A stretch of 64,000 bases of DNA from contig OZ025279.1 in the NCBI GenBank assembly GCA_964019165.1, positions 6,688,341-6,752,340 of the forward strand, in the 5' to 3' direction. This DNA is from Mastigias papua. Its lineage: Eukaryota > Cnidaria > Scyphozoa > Rhizostomeae > Mastigiidae. Made by a program: the position numbers and the translations under genes. The first letter of the stretch is position 1. Each line of letters begins with the position of its first letter. Below are positions 1-47,800 of the stretch, piece after piece. Below the pieces are notes generated by a model. It was not told the origin of the DNA and did not search any database. It worked only from the letters and a program-made list of their open reading frames with translations.

Positions 1-275
1 ATGCTGCCCTATGTCTTCACAGTTGGTGTATTTTTTGAAACAAATTTTTAAACTAAGCGTAAACAATCTACACCTTTCCTTATTATTTGGGAGGAATGAC
101 ACCCCCTATTACTATTTTCAATCTTGAATGAACGAGATGGATGCTGAGATAAACATGTGGCTGATCATGTAGAGCTCAGGGAGCCTTCATTCATTTTTCA
201 TGTTAGTAACATTTGATTCAAATAATCTTTGCACATAGTTTGCTGGCTCTTTTGAGAAATGAGAAAAAGAAAACC
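1..275. other. Intergenic sequence upstream of HEATR1
   Basis: AT-rich sequence with no reading frame, RNA gene or repeat that I can support. It precedes the MITE at 276-541 and the HEATR1 start at 646. Confidence 0.4.
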
Positions 276-541
276 TACCGTAAATCCTCGAATCGATTTA
301 TTTATTTGTCATTTGTTTAGCTTTTGATGGAGGTTTATTTGAAGGGGAGGGTGTAATCGAGGGGTCTTATAAAATTACTTACCAAAACTCCTTTTTTCTA
401 AAGTATACATTTACACATTATCCTTTGTCAAAGTCTTCATAATCATTCGTTTTAGGGGCTTATTGACAGTTTGAGTTCTAGCACAGAGCTTACTCAAGGG
501 AGCATTCTCGAAGGGGAGGGCCAATTCGAGGATTTACGGTA
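276..541. mobile_element. MITE copy A, TA target site, 16-bp TIR
   Basis: The left end reads CCGTAAATCCTCGAAT after TA (276-277). The right end is its perfect reverse complement, ATTCGAGGATTTACGG, followed by TA (540-541). Subterminal motifs rich in GGGG and TTCGAGG recur inside. There is no coding capacity in 266 bp. A TA duplication with short TIRs fits a non-autonomous Tc1/mariner-type element. Related copies lie at 31139-31464 and 57212-57772. This copy sits about 100 bp upstream of the HEATR1 start codon. Confidence 0.85.
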
Positions 542-645
542 GCTAATTTTTTTGCCTCATTCCAGATACGAGGTTGAGTGCACATGGAGTTTTTCTGAGT
601 GTGTAGTGGAAAGTTAGTGTTGGTGTTATGCTGTTGTAGGAGAAA

Positions 646-37843
<37,198 letters not shown>

Positions 37844-38002
37844 CACAGTACCCATAAACAATTCTAAAACACACCCTCACATCTAAAGTTCTTTTTTTAG
37901 CTCAACTAGTCATTTATACTTGTAGGACTAAGATGTGTATTAATTGTTTACTCAAAGTTGCCATGATAGTATTTCAGTTGTTTTACTGTTTGTTGATCTA
38001 GA
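37844..38002. other. HEATR1 3' flank
   Basis: Probable 3' UTR and flank of HEATR1. No canonical AATAAA is seen. Confidence 0.4.
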
Positions 38003-38003
38003 C

Positions 38004-38181
38004 AGTAGTTCCCAACCTTTTTTTACTCCTGCACCCCTAAAACATTTTGGCTCTGACCCCACACCCCCTACAAAAGAATTTTTCTCAAGACCACTGGATT
38101 GCAATAGATAGACCAAGTTCCTGTCAGTAAGACAGACACATCTTGCTCCCCTTGGAATGATGCCTTGGTTAGGAACCCCTG
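38004..38181. mobile_element. hAT-type MITE
   Basis: Left end AGTAGTTCCCAACC and right end GGTTAGGAACCCCTG are diverged inverted termini of the well-known hAT style. The flanking octamers ATCTAGAC and ACCTAGAA agree at 6 of 8 positions, as an aged 8-bp target duplication would. No coding capacity in 178 bp. Confidence 0.65.
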
Positions 38182-38864
38182 ACCTAGAAGATCTCAACCA
38201 ATTTGAATTCAAGTTAACCAAGCAACTGCTTCATCAAATGTCACATGATTTAGGCTTTTCATGGTGGTGATAGCCATAACACTACAAAGACAGGCCATAA
38301 TTGTTCTGTTGTGTCTCAAAGGTCTTATTCTTAAAGGAGGTGCAAACACATGCTTAAACCCAATTAAATTCAAACTGCCATGGATCTTTAAACTGATATG
38401 TGTCTATCAGTTTGGCAGTGAAGATACAATGAATACTGACCTGATATGAAGTTAGTAAAACACATAAGGAAACCTCCCAGAAAGTTCACATTTGATAAAT
38501 CTTAAGAAAGGCATTCTATCAACTCTCAAAATGCATCAAAACACTCAATATAATGTTACCACATTTACAATTTGTTTGCAATTTACAATTACAATTGGTA
38601 ACTGTGACTGCACAAGTTTGTATTTCTATTACATATTCCACAATCACCATCATCATTCAATGGCCCTGTAAATGAAGAGAAATTTACAGGCTTCTGGTTT
38701 GCATAATTAATGTACTATTTGATACTGGAAAAGGAGGACACTTAATTAAAAATCCTGTATCCCCTTATCCCTGCAAAATAATCTGCACAACATTTTGCAG
38801 TTTTTTTGTCTAAGTTATATTGCTTCTTAAGTGGATATGCCTTACTTTTTGTTTGACCTTCAAC

Positions 38865-39072
<208 letters not shown>

Positions 39073-39397
39073 GCAAAGTTTTTTTTTCAAAAAATTGAAC
39101 TCAACAGTGTTTCCCTTTCATTTTCTACAAGCAAGCCATAGCCTAGAGCATTAACTATTGTAAAGATTTCCTTTAATCATTTAGATTGGAAATTATTATG
39201 TGGCTTTGCTCACTGTTTACTGCATACTTCCTTAGACAGTGCTTGTCATCAAAATTTGATATTGCAGTGATCATCTACAAATATCCACAAACAATGGCTC
39301 CAACTTTATTACAAAACATAAAAAAAATCAAAACTTGAATTAGAATAGTTCACAACATTGAAACTTTATGCATGTTCCAAAATATTCCTAGTAATGC

Positions 39398-39875
39398 AAT
39401 GCATGCTTTATAAGGAAAGAGAATTCGCTTATACATGCTTTTTTAATAAGGAACCTAGCTCAAGGTCTAGTTCCAAAAGTTCCTTATTTTTGGACCTCCA
39501 AAGATCAAATTGTATTACCAAAAGTTCCTTCATTTTCAGTGCACAGTTAGTGCATAAAAATGGTACAGACACAAGGAAAAATTGAAATCTTGAACTTTGT
39601 CTTTAATTTTGGCAGTAACACAAGATCAATGAAAAATGAAGGACATAACACAAGCATAGCAAACAATCTTTGCTGGTTTTGGCTGCAAATGAATGGAACT
39701 AGCATCATAATCCTTGATTGTTTGGTGGTATAAAAATTATTCAAACTGAAAAGGTCCTTAGGGAATTTTTCTTTAGTAGCATAAGTTCTTTAAATATTTT
39801 GGCATTCTACATGTTGGTTCCTTATAAAGTGGTTCCTTACAAAAAAGCATGTATATTACTAAAAATTCAGCTTTT
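39398..39875. mobile_element. Inverted-repeat element with GGTTCCTTATAAAG termini
   Basis: The left part (TTTATAAGG.., then CATGCTTTTTTAATAAGGAACC) and the right part (GGTTCCTTATAAAG..GGTTCCTTACAAAAAAGCATG) are inverted copies. A related copy flanks the element at 43926-44525. It lies just downstream of the last ATP5F1D exon. Confidence 0.65.
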
Positions 39876-39888
39876 GATACTGCCTTCT

Positions 39889-39909
39889 TCACCAGGTAAT
39901 GTTAGTTCT
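39889..39909 (-). CDS. ATP5F1D: ATP5F1D putative last coding exon (6 codons plus TGA)
   Basis: After minus-strand acceptor TTCTTATTCCAG (AG at 39911-39910), the phase-0 frame reads RTNITW then TGA. Human ends at ..KALE, so only a short tail is expected. The strong acceptor supports it but no homology can. Confidence 0.55.
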   Translation of the reverse strand, partial: RTNITW

Positions 39910-40857
39910 CTGGAATAAGAATGAGTAATCAAAAAAGATAAAGATCAAGGTTTATGGGTAAAAGTCAATGGAATCAAAAGTGCACATAGGAAATTCAAAT
40001 GCAAGGCTTACCTGCTCTAATGATTTAATGAGTGCTTCATGAAATTCAATTGAGATAATAGCTTTGGCCCGTTCCTCTTCAGTTGACGCAGTTGATAGTA
40101 GGGTTTGAGATGATTCCAGCCCTTGCTTTGCAGCATGAATGTCCAGGTCAGGTAATGGTGCAGCCTCCTCAGCCAGAATTTGGGCTGATGAGTCCTTGTT
40201 GACAGTAATTGTACCACTGCTCACGAAATACTTTTCAGTACTATTTCCAGTGTAGACAGTTACAACACCTGGCTTGAGGACTGAAAGTATTGGCACATGA
40301 TTAGGAAGGATACCAAAGCTACCAGTCATGGAAGGAACATCTACTTGGACAACACCTACTTCATTGAAGAATACCTGAAAGAGAAGTAACTTCACATGAT
40401 TCATTTTACAGATGCTATATTTCCCCTTTAAATGCTTTGGCATGGACTGGACGTAAGATATCATAGAAAGGGCTTGACACACTCAAAAGCATGAAGAACT
40501 TATGATGATCTATCTTCATCTTGTGAACGAAAGTTGAGAAGATTATGAAATTTCCTTGGACACCTAATAGTAGGCCACTACCTCAAAAATTAGAATATAT
40601 GTTATAGATATACAAATATATCAATTGGAAAAAGGCATAGGTCTCTTTACAGGACATTTTTGTGTATTTTAAAGTTAATCATTGGTTAAAAGTTGACTTG
40701 AAATTAAGTAGCCTCAAACCTGAGATGGAGTGCCAAATGTTAAGGATAAATTGCCGCTTGCAACTTCATCTGCATATCCTCTTCTAAGAGCAGCTAAACG
40801 GAGCAACCTAGAAGATCCTTGGGACCTAAAGATATTACGGACTGCAGCAAAAGACAT
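39889..40857 (-). CDS. ATP5F1D: ATP synthase F1 subunit delta, mitochondrial; 3 coding exons
   Basis: Nuclear-encoded delta subunit (equivalent to bacterial epsilon) of the F1 central stalk, imported to the mitochondrial matrix. It couples gamma rotation to the c-ring. Coding order on the minus strand: 40857-40720 (46 codons), 40374-40012 (121 codons), 39909-39889 (6 codons plus TGA), giving 173 aa against 168 in human. Residues 1-30 form an Arg/Ser/Leu-rich matrix-targeting peptide with LRRGYADE at the likely cleavage region. Diagnostic blocks are FGTPSQVFFN, VQVDVPSMTGSFGILPNHVP, KYFVSSGTITVN, QILAEEA and EALIKSLEQ. The second exon is certain. The start was chosen because MSFAAVR gives a normal presequence length, although an in-frame ATG exists at 40950. 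Confidence 0.95.
40012..40374 (-). CDS. ATP5F1D: ATP5F1D coding exon 2 (beta-sandwich and start of helical domain)
   Basis: Acceptor CTTTCAG at 40375-40376, donor GTAAGC at 40011. Carries almost the whole mature domain from VFFNEVG to IKSLEQ. 121 codons, phase 0 at both ends. Confidence 0.97.
40720..40857 (-). CDS. ATP5F1D: ATP5F1D coding exon 1 (presequence)
   Basis: Begins at ATG 40857 (MSFAAVRNIFRSQGS) and ends LTFGTPSQ. Donor GTTTGA on the minus strand at 40719. The frame stays open upstream to ATG 40950, so a 31-residue longer N-terminus is possible. Confidence 0.88.
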
Positions 40858-41044
40858 GCTAAGTGCTGTATTCTCTTTCGCACCAGATATACGGCTTAGG
40901 CAAGGTTGTCGGGCCGCGAGTGAGAGGGAAAGCTGAGAATGTACGTGCAAACGAGGCTGAGTTTGGGTAGAAAGAGGCTACTTTTGTCGAGCCTCTACAT
41001 CCACTGGACTTGTGGTGTGCACCTCACCCCAACAGCTACACCCC

Positions 41045-41343
41045 TACTCTTGAGTACCGAATAAGCGTCCTCCCCCGGTTGTTAATTTCTGAAATTTTTT
41101 CAACCCCCCGCACTTGGTCCAACCCCCTCATTTATTACTTTTGAAGATTTATCTTGGTCCAACCCCCTCATTTATTACTTTTGAAGATTTATTCACTGAC
41201 ATTGTGCTTACTTTTTATTTGCAATATCCATGTGTTATATTTTCCACACCCTGGTTATTCCAACCCCCCACCTGATTATTATTTTTCAGAACATTTTCTA
41301 GCCCCCATTATTCCCACACTCGTTTATTCGGTACTCGAGAGTA
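41045..41343. mobile_element. TA-flanked MITE, second family
   Basis: TA at 41045-41046, then CTCTTGAGTACCGAATAAGCG. The right end CGTTTATTCGGTACTCGAGAG plus TA (41342-41343) is its diverged reverse complement. The interior holds a tandem duplication of a CCAACCCCCTCATTTATTAC unit (41118-41191). Confidence 0.8.
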
Positions 41344-41524
41344 CTCAAAAATGGACTTTTGGTAAATTCCATTTCATATTCTAAAAGGTGCTAACTTGCA
41401 TTATTACATGCTATGAAGCAAAGGGGACATCCTTTGTCTTGTACTACACGTTTTTTTTATAAAAAAGCAAACTGTGTTCTTTCAGCCTGGATTTTTCTTA
41501 ATATTTTGCCATTTCCAGTCTCAG

Positions 41525-41806
41525 ATGTTTCTTAAATGTTTCTTAAAATTCTTGAAGCCTTTAATAACAACGAAAACCGATGACAACCTACTGAAGCCAG
41601 AGGGTCTACCAAATGACCAAGTCCCGCCAGTCTCCACTCTAGATCCAACATCAAATACTCCAGATAACCAGGAGTTGGATTATGTTTCGCTACAAATTGT
41701 TGGAGATGAGCCTATCAAAATGATCGAGAGTGATGGATTGGAGGAAGAAATGAGTGTAGAATTAGATGATGATGGAAGCACTTTTGGTCTTTTGCAAGCC
41801 TTTTAA
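41525..41806 (+). CDS. Hypothetical acidic protein or terminal exon (93 codons)
   Basis: Reads MFLKCFLKFLKPLITTK..., then a Pro/Asp/Glu-rich tail (DNQELDYVSLQIV, GLEEEMSVELDDD), ending TAA. A possible acceptor, GCCATTTCCAG, lies at 41509-41519, and an AATAAA is at 41881-41886. The composition looks more protein-like than its surroundings. It could be the last exon of an unseen gene, a retrocopy or a transposon-encoded fragment. I recognise no family and assign no function. Confidence 0.3.
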   Translation: MFLKCFLKFLKPLITTKTDDNLLKPEGLPNDQVPPVSTLDPTSNTPDNQELDYVSLQIVGDEPIKMIESDGLEEEMSVELDDDGSTFGLLQAF

Positions 41807-42263
41807 AACTTTTTTTAAACATTTTAATGCAGCAGTTAACAACAGTTAAGAGATAGATATCATATGAAATTATTCTACCCAATAAAAAATTTCTCACCAC
41901 AACTGTTTTTTCAAGTTTACTTTCCAATCTCAGCCTGCTCATGCTTCATAAATGTTTCTTAACTTTTGGCTAATTTCAGCTTCATGTTTCTTATAGATAT
42001 ATTACTTATAAAAATCGTGCATCTCCTAGCTTGACCCGGACCAAGAAGTGTTACCATAAACGATTGATTAAACGCCACAAAACAATAAGTTTTCCAGTTT
42101 TCAGCTGCGGCGTTTATTCAAATGAGGCAACATAGTTTTTTTTCAAATATTATTTTCAAGAACGCTTAAACGTTCTAGTTTGTAACTAGAATTAAAATAT
42201 GTTTTCAAGTGATGACTAGCACTCTTACTTTGACAAAATTTGCCGCCTGGAGCATTGTTGTTA

Positions 42264-43160
42264 CCAATTTCATTTCACTTCATTCATTTAGGGATGGTTG
42301 CCCTTCAGCATAGTTGTTTTTCAAGAGACCTTCCGTTAAAGCATGTGCAATGTAATCTAAGAAACAAGCAATAGCAACAAATTGCTATAAACGCGATTAT
42401 AATGATTGTTATTTACAATAAAAGAAAAGTAACAAGGAAATAGTTAAAAGCTGCCCCACCTCTAAAGGGATTCTTTGAATATATTCAGAGAGAACAGCTG
42501 CTTTGAACCAGCTGATGGGTTATTCCACAATTTTGCTCCCCAAAATGCAAAACATTTTTGTACATTTGCAGAACATTTCATTGGTACCCTCAAATCAGTT
42601 GCAGTACTACGGAGAATACGGGAAGAGCATTCTGAGTTTTTTATGATTAAATTGCACAGGTATTGCGGGGCCAGCTCATTATGTGATCTATAGACCTGCT
42701 TGGGGCATCAAAGACGCTACTTGTTATGATCCTAGCAGCACAGTTTTGAAGCTTTTGCAACCGGTTGTTTTCTGTAGAACCACAACAACCCCTAACTGAA
42801 CTACAATACCTAAAGCTAGGCTCAACAATACCCATGTAGAGAGTTTTCAGAGTTCCCTTAGTAGAAATATTTTGGCTTGTTTTAGAAAGCCAATAGCTAT
42901 TGAGACCTTACCAGAAATGGTTTTGATTTGGTCTATCCAGCCCATGTTACTATCTATTTGTACACCAAGGTATTCTGCTCTTTGGATAGCATCCAGCCTA
43001 CTTTCCTGTATGTTCAGTTCCAAATTAAAATTTGTATCTTTAAGAGCGTTACATTCCTGTTTGGTAGTGATAAGAATAGAGTTTGTTTTTGCAACATTCA
43101 AGGAAAGTTTGTTGCCTTGTAACCAGTTATCCAAATTCCTTATATCATTGTTGATAAAGG
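42264..43160 (-). pseudogene. Non-LTR retrotransposon RT remnant with 3' end
   Basis: Minus-strand reading gives FINNDIRNLDNWLQGNKLSL, AEYLGVQID, KTISGKVSIAIGFLK, then after a break GIVEPSFRYCSSVRGCCGST with RLQKLQNCAARII, then LRVPMKCSANVQKC.FWGAKLWNNP to a stop at about 42470. These are the late RT and C-terminal blocks of animal LINEs. A 3' untranslated end with an AATGAA-rich tail runs to about 42264. Frameshifts and 5' truncation make it inactive. Confidence 0.85.
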
Positions 43161-43394
43161 TAATTTATTCTGCTCATTTTGAGGGAACATACATGTCAGT
43201 TTTATGCTGATGGAGCAACGTGAACTTTGGTTACACTTCAACTCAACTTTCAATTTGAGTTTTGGCAAGGTAAGTTGCAAAAATCCATGAACAATATTAC
43301 AAGGAAAACCCCTATTCTTGATCCCTTGACAAGTCTTTCTTCTCATGTTCCTTTTTAGTTTTGGCAATGATCACTTGTTCCCTGGAACCCCTAA

Positions 43395-43790
43395 AGGGCA
43401 CTCATTAGATGCCATGGAAATGTGCATTCACAGTTGCATGAAGAAAATTTCATGGATAGAGAAGAAATCAAACGGGGAAGTTCTGGAACTGGTTGGAGTG
43501 GACCGGAGCTTGTTAAAAACTATTCATCAAAGACAACTGAGATTCGTTGGACACATCACCAGAGGAGACTCAATTGAGAAACTTTAAAAGTTTGAAAGGC
43601 AGAGTGGGGGAAGTAGGAGCCGGGGAAGACAGAGGCAATATTTCCTTCAGGGCCTGACGACGATAGACGACGGAATTACTACTGTTGGCATATGAAAGAG
43701 ATGGTTTTAAGAACCTGGTCGCCAACGGCAGACTCTCGTATGGCACGCAAAGAAGAAGATTGTGCTTAATCGAGTAGCGGGAAATAAGTT
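43395..43790 (+). pseudogene. Second LINE remnant, opposite strand
   Basis: Plus-strand reading gives MKKISWIEKKSNGEVLELVG and LLKTIHQRQLRFVGHI, then SRGRQRQYF, a common C-terminal arrangement in animal LINE ORF2 proteins (RQL.F.GH..R, then RGR.R). The frame stops at 43587 and resumes in pieces. It lies back-to-back with the minus-strand remnant ending at 43160. Confidence 0.75.
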
Positions 43791-43925
43791 CCATATATGC
43801 ACAATCATAATTTCAATCAAGAAGCATCGTGTCTACTCCATTGATATCATCCAATGTAATGTAATCTTCACTTGCATCTGAGTACAGCACTCGGAATTTG
43901 AAAGTGAAAAGTTCCTTAGGGGTCA

Positions 43926-44067
43926 TTCACAAAGGACATCCGTTAAAAAGTTGAATTTTTAGACCCCCCTCCCCCCTATTGTCCGATATTGTCCGTTTCC
44001 AACGACCCCCCTCCCCCCTTGGACGTCCATCTATTTCATGCCAAACACCAGTTAAATATATATATAT

Positions 44068-44158
<91 letters not shown>

Positions 44159-44525
44159 AAAATATAAATGTTTTATCATATGGCAATGTCTAGCTAAACA
44201 GAACATGCAAAGAACGGAACAAGTCGTGCGATACTTCACTCGTCGTCTAGGACGTCAGCCTCTGTGAATGGCTGCTTCATAAATGATTGGCCATCGCTTG
44301 TCATGACTTTTGGCAATTTGGCTACCCATGAAGCAGTAAATCGCCGATGCAATAACATGTACTTGATGATAGGATCAATCCAAACTAGGACCGTAGTAAA
44401 AATGTCTTGTAACATTCTGAACACCTGGACGTCCGCAATACGCAAACACCCCCTCCCCCTATGTCCGAGTTTGTCCTATTTCACCAGACCCCCCTCCCCC
44501 CTTGTGCTCGGATGTCCTTTGTGAA
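43926..44525. mobile_element. Inverted-repeat element with TTCACAAAGGACATCCG termini
   Basis: The 17-bp perfect TIRs are 43926-43942 and 44509-44525. Subterminal CCCCCCTCCCCCC blocks occur near both ends. The centre contains a (TA)n tract. GTTCCTT flanks it on both sides, either a target duplication or host-repeat sequence. No transposase frame. Confidence 0.8.
44056..44156. repeat. (TA)n microsatellite inside the 43926-44525 element
   Basis: About 100 bp of TA with one AA interruption near 44080. Spurious Ile-Tyr frames on both strands. Confidence 0.96.
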
Positions 44526-44798
44526 GTTCCTTGAATATTTCGGCCTTCTCTATGTAGGTTCCTTATAAAGTGGTTCCTCATAAAAAAGCGTGTAATGTTG
44601 ATAATAATATAATCATATTTATACAAGTTAAAGCTTGTTCAGCATTAAGAAAAGTAAGGAAAGGCTTATCAGATAAGGAATCATCACTCTGCCTATACAG
44701 TAGCAAACACAGCTCCCTAAAGAGGTCCGTGATTTTGGTCTGTAGTTGAACAGTCGCCAGCCTCACTTTGAGTTGGGAGTCAATTAATAATAACGAAC

Positions 44799-44878
44799 AT
44801 GGCGGATGATGTTTACAAGAATGCAGTTGTAGGAGGTGGACTGAAGTTGAAAGGCTCCAAGTCTGCTGGCCTAAAAAA
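44799..44878 (+). CDS. FAM32A: FAM32A coding exon 1
   Basis: MADDVYKNAVVGGGLKLKG.., ending with AA of a Lys codon before donor GTAATT. LKLKG is the family's conserved N-terminal motif. Confidence 0.93.
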
Positions 44879-47800
44879 GTAATTGTAGATCCGCTGATAC
44901 TTTTATAAAGCTACTTGCTTGATACATCAAAGTATAGAACTGCTTTTTGTTATATTTCTGCACATTTAATATATTCAAGTCCTGTAGCCGAGTATATGCC
45001 GCCAGTCTGGAATTGGAAACTCTTTTACGCCACAGATCTGCGCCAAATGTTCAAAATATGTACGCCAGTATAATCTTTGCATACTTAATTCTATAGGAAA
45101 CTTCTGGTATCGTATTAAAATAGGCCGGCGTACAACAAACTTGGAAATTCACTACGCCACATATCTGTGTGGCGTGAACCCCCTCGATTCCAGATTGGGA
45201 GAATGGCCTTTGCGCTCTAAGCGTGCGCTTGATTTTTTGGCCTACAAAGTAAAACAAGTTTTCTTATTTTCTGTTATTTTCGCATTTTTGAAACATTTTA
45301 GAAATTATTGCCATTATGATAGCTTGAAAGTATTTGCTAGAAATTTCAAGTTAAACAATTAAGCCACTCACCGTGTCATACCTTTCAGCATCCTGCCGCC
45401 CCATTGTTTGGGTGTGCTATATTACTTGAGGAAAGTCTCCAAGTGTGCACTTGCCAAATTATGAAGTTACTATTGTTCCAATCTGGAATTGAGGGGGGTC
45501 ATGCCACAGATATGTGGCATACAGGAATCCTGAGATTGTTGTATTCTGGCATATCATAACAAAGGAAAAGAGATTATGGATTGACTTAAGTATGCAAATA
45601 ATGTGCTGGTGTAAGCATTTTGAACCATTTGTGCAAATCTCTATTGTACAAATGTTTTTGATTCCTAACTACCTAGGGTTTAAATGGACCTCTCCTAGAA
45701 GTGGCCCTAGTCAATTTTACATCATTCAATAGCTCTCAATGATATACTCATTTAAACTACAGCTCAAAGTTTGAAGGAGTTAGCAAGGATTATGGTTTAG
45801 CACCTTAGTAGTGCCAGATTGTCAGAATTTCAGCCATTTGTATAACTGCCATAATGATGTAGATGCAATAGATGAAAGTCTAACATCCTGAGATTATTGA
45901 AATGCTAACCCTAACTCTTGTACTCATCCCACTTAGTGGAAATACATATCAAAAATGCTTGCTCATGCCATAATTCTTGACTAAGGAAGCCCCAGAAATC
46001 ATCCATTTAAGGACTTTCATCCATGTAGCATACATCATTGCTGTTTGTGGATCATGTTCTTCTACCTTATTTGATGATTTAGCATATAATCTTGCTATGT
46101 GAGCAGCAAATGTGATATATTATATCCCAAAGTATTCAAACATTAGGACACCCTCAAAAGCCCTTTTTCTTTCTTGAAGCCTAGTATGTGGCTCAAGACT
46201 TGCTGCAAAATGTATGTTCCTCATTTACATGTTTATCCGTTCCACACCTCTTGTTCTTCTGGTACACATATCTTGTTTATCTATTCTCTATGTATTGTTC
46301 TGTTTATCTACAGATTAGTTGCTATGCCACACAACCCAAGAGAGTCAATGATTTCTTTCTTTTAAAGTTAACTTAAATTCTCATCCTAAAATGAAATTAT
46401 CTGGCCATAGAATATCTTATTAAAAATCTAGAATATGCAGGGCTTTCACATTCAGAGATTATGGGTGCACGATCAATAATGCAGGTGAACAGAGTGGGGT
46501 GCACAATTATAAATGACTTGATAACACAACATATGAGAAAGGACAGTCAACTCAATAAAAATCAATATCAACAGTTTCAGTGTTGAAAAAAGAGTTCTCA
46601 AGTGGTTTAGCATTACTAAACATTGAATGGGAACATTTGACACATTCTGGATATCACTCTCAATGGGGAAAATATATGGCATGTGATTCATCACTCCCAA
46701 ATGAACTCTTGGGCACTTGGCTGCATATAGGCATGATCTATTGTGCACCCCCCATTGAAAGCTCTGATGTGCCAGAACATATACAGATGATAATTTTCAG
46801 ATTATTAGGCAAGCAGAGTTGTCATTTCATTAATTTTCTTTTGAATCTGTTTGCATAAATACTCAGAACTAAGTCCTTGTTTTTCCCTTGGACTCTTCAG
46901 CTGGACAATCATTATTCACCTTGTCATGAAAATCTTTGCACATCTGGTTATATACTTTTGTTCAGCTTTCAGTTATTGTCTGACATTTCATACTCTGATG
47001 AGTTTTAGATGAAAAGCACTTTCAGTATGCTAAAGGAATGTCCTGCTTTTTCAAGCATTAGTTTGAATTATGGCATTCTTTTACATCCCTAGACTTTTCT
47101 TTGAAGCCAGCTGTAAGTATTAGTAGCCAAAGATTTTTCATGAACTACATTCCCAGGTTCTAATACTTTTTCTATTCCTGATACATACACAGTTCATTAA
47201 CTATACAGCAGCTCCACATATGTGCACCTGGCAACTACCTGTTTGCCCTTATGTAATCTCCCCTGAAACAACTCTTGTGTTCCTTAATATAATGTGGTGT
47301 TTGTAGTAAGTTATTTTTTGATTAACTCCTCTATACTTTAAGCCATATGGTATAAAAAGGTATAATTTTAATCTACTCATTGAGAACTATCAAATGATAT
47401 ATTATTGGTGGGTGCAGACTTTTTTGTTGTGGCTCGCCAGCCAGGGTGCATTCCATGATTACCCTGTATCAAATACTATTTGGTATGACATTTTCCCAAC
47501 CTAAATTGAATAGGAATAATGGGAATGTCAAAGTTATTGTTTACTATATCACCTTTAACAATATAGTATGGAACCAATTCCACCCTGGTCACCAAGTCTA
47601 CATTATGATTGCAGTGTATGGCAATTGCATGTGCAAGAGAATCTATACCAATGGAGAGGGAACTGTAGATGAAAGCTTAAACTCTGTGTGCTAAGATGCT
47701 AAGAGAAACAATAAATTAAATAGACAAAATAGATATATGACAGAATGATAGAGAATAAATATAAGATATAAAGGAAACTATAAAAGAATAGTAGCTGAAT

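Larger units (their letters stand above)
43905..44620. mobile_element. GGTTCCTTATAAAG repeat, second copy, interrupted
   Basis: AAAGTTCCTTAGG at 43908-43920 and GTTCCTTGAATATTT..GGTTCCTTATAAAGTGGTTCC at 44526-44578 match consecutive parts of 39750-39875. The 600 bp between them is the inverted-repeat element 43926-44525. Confidence 0.65.
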
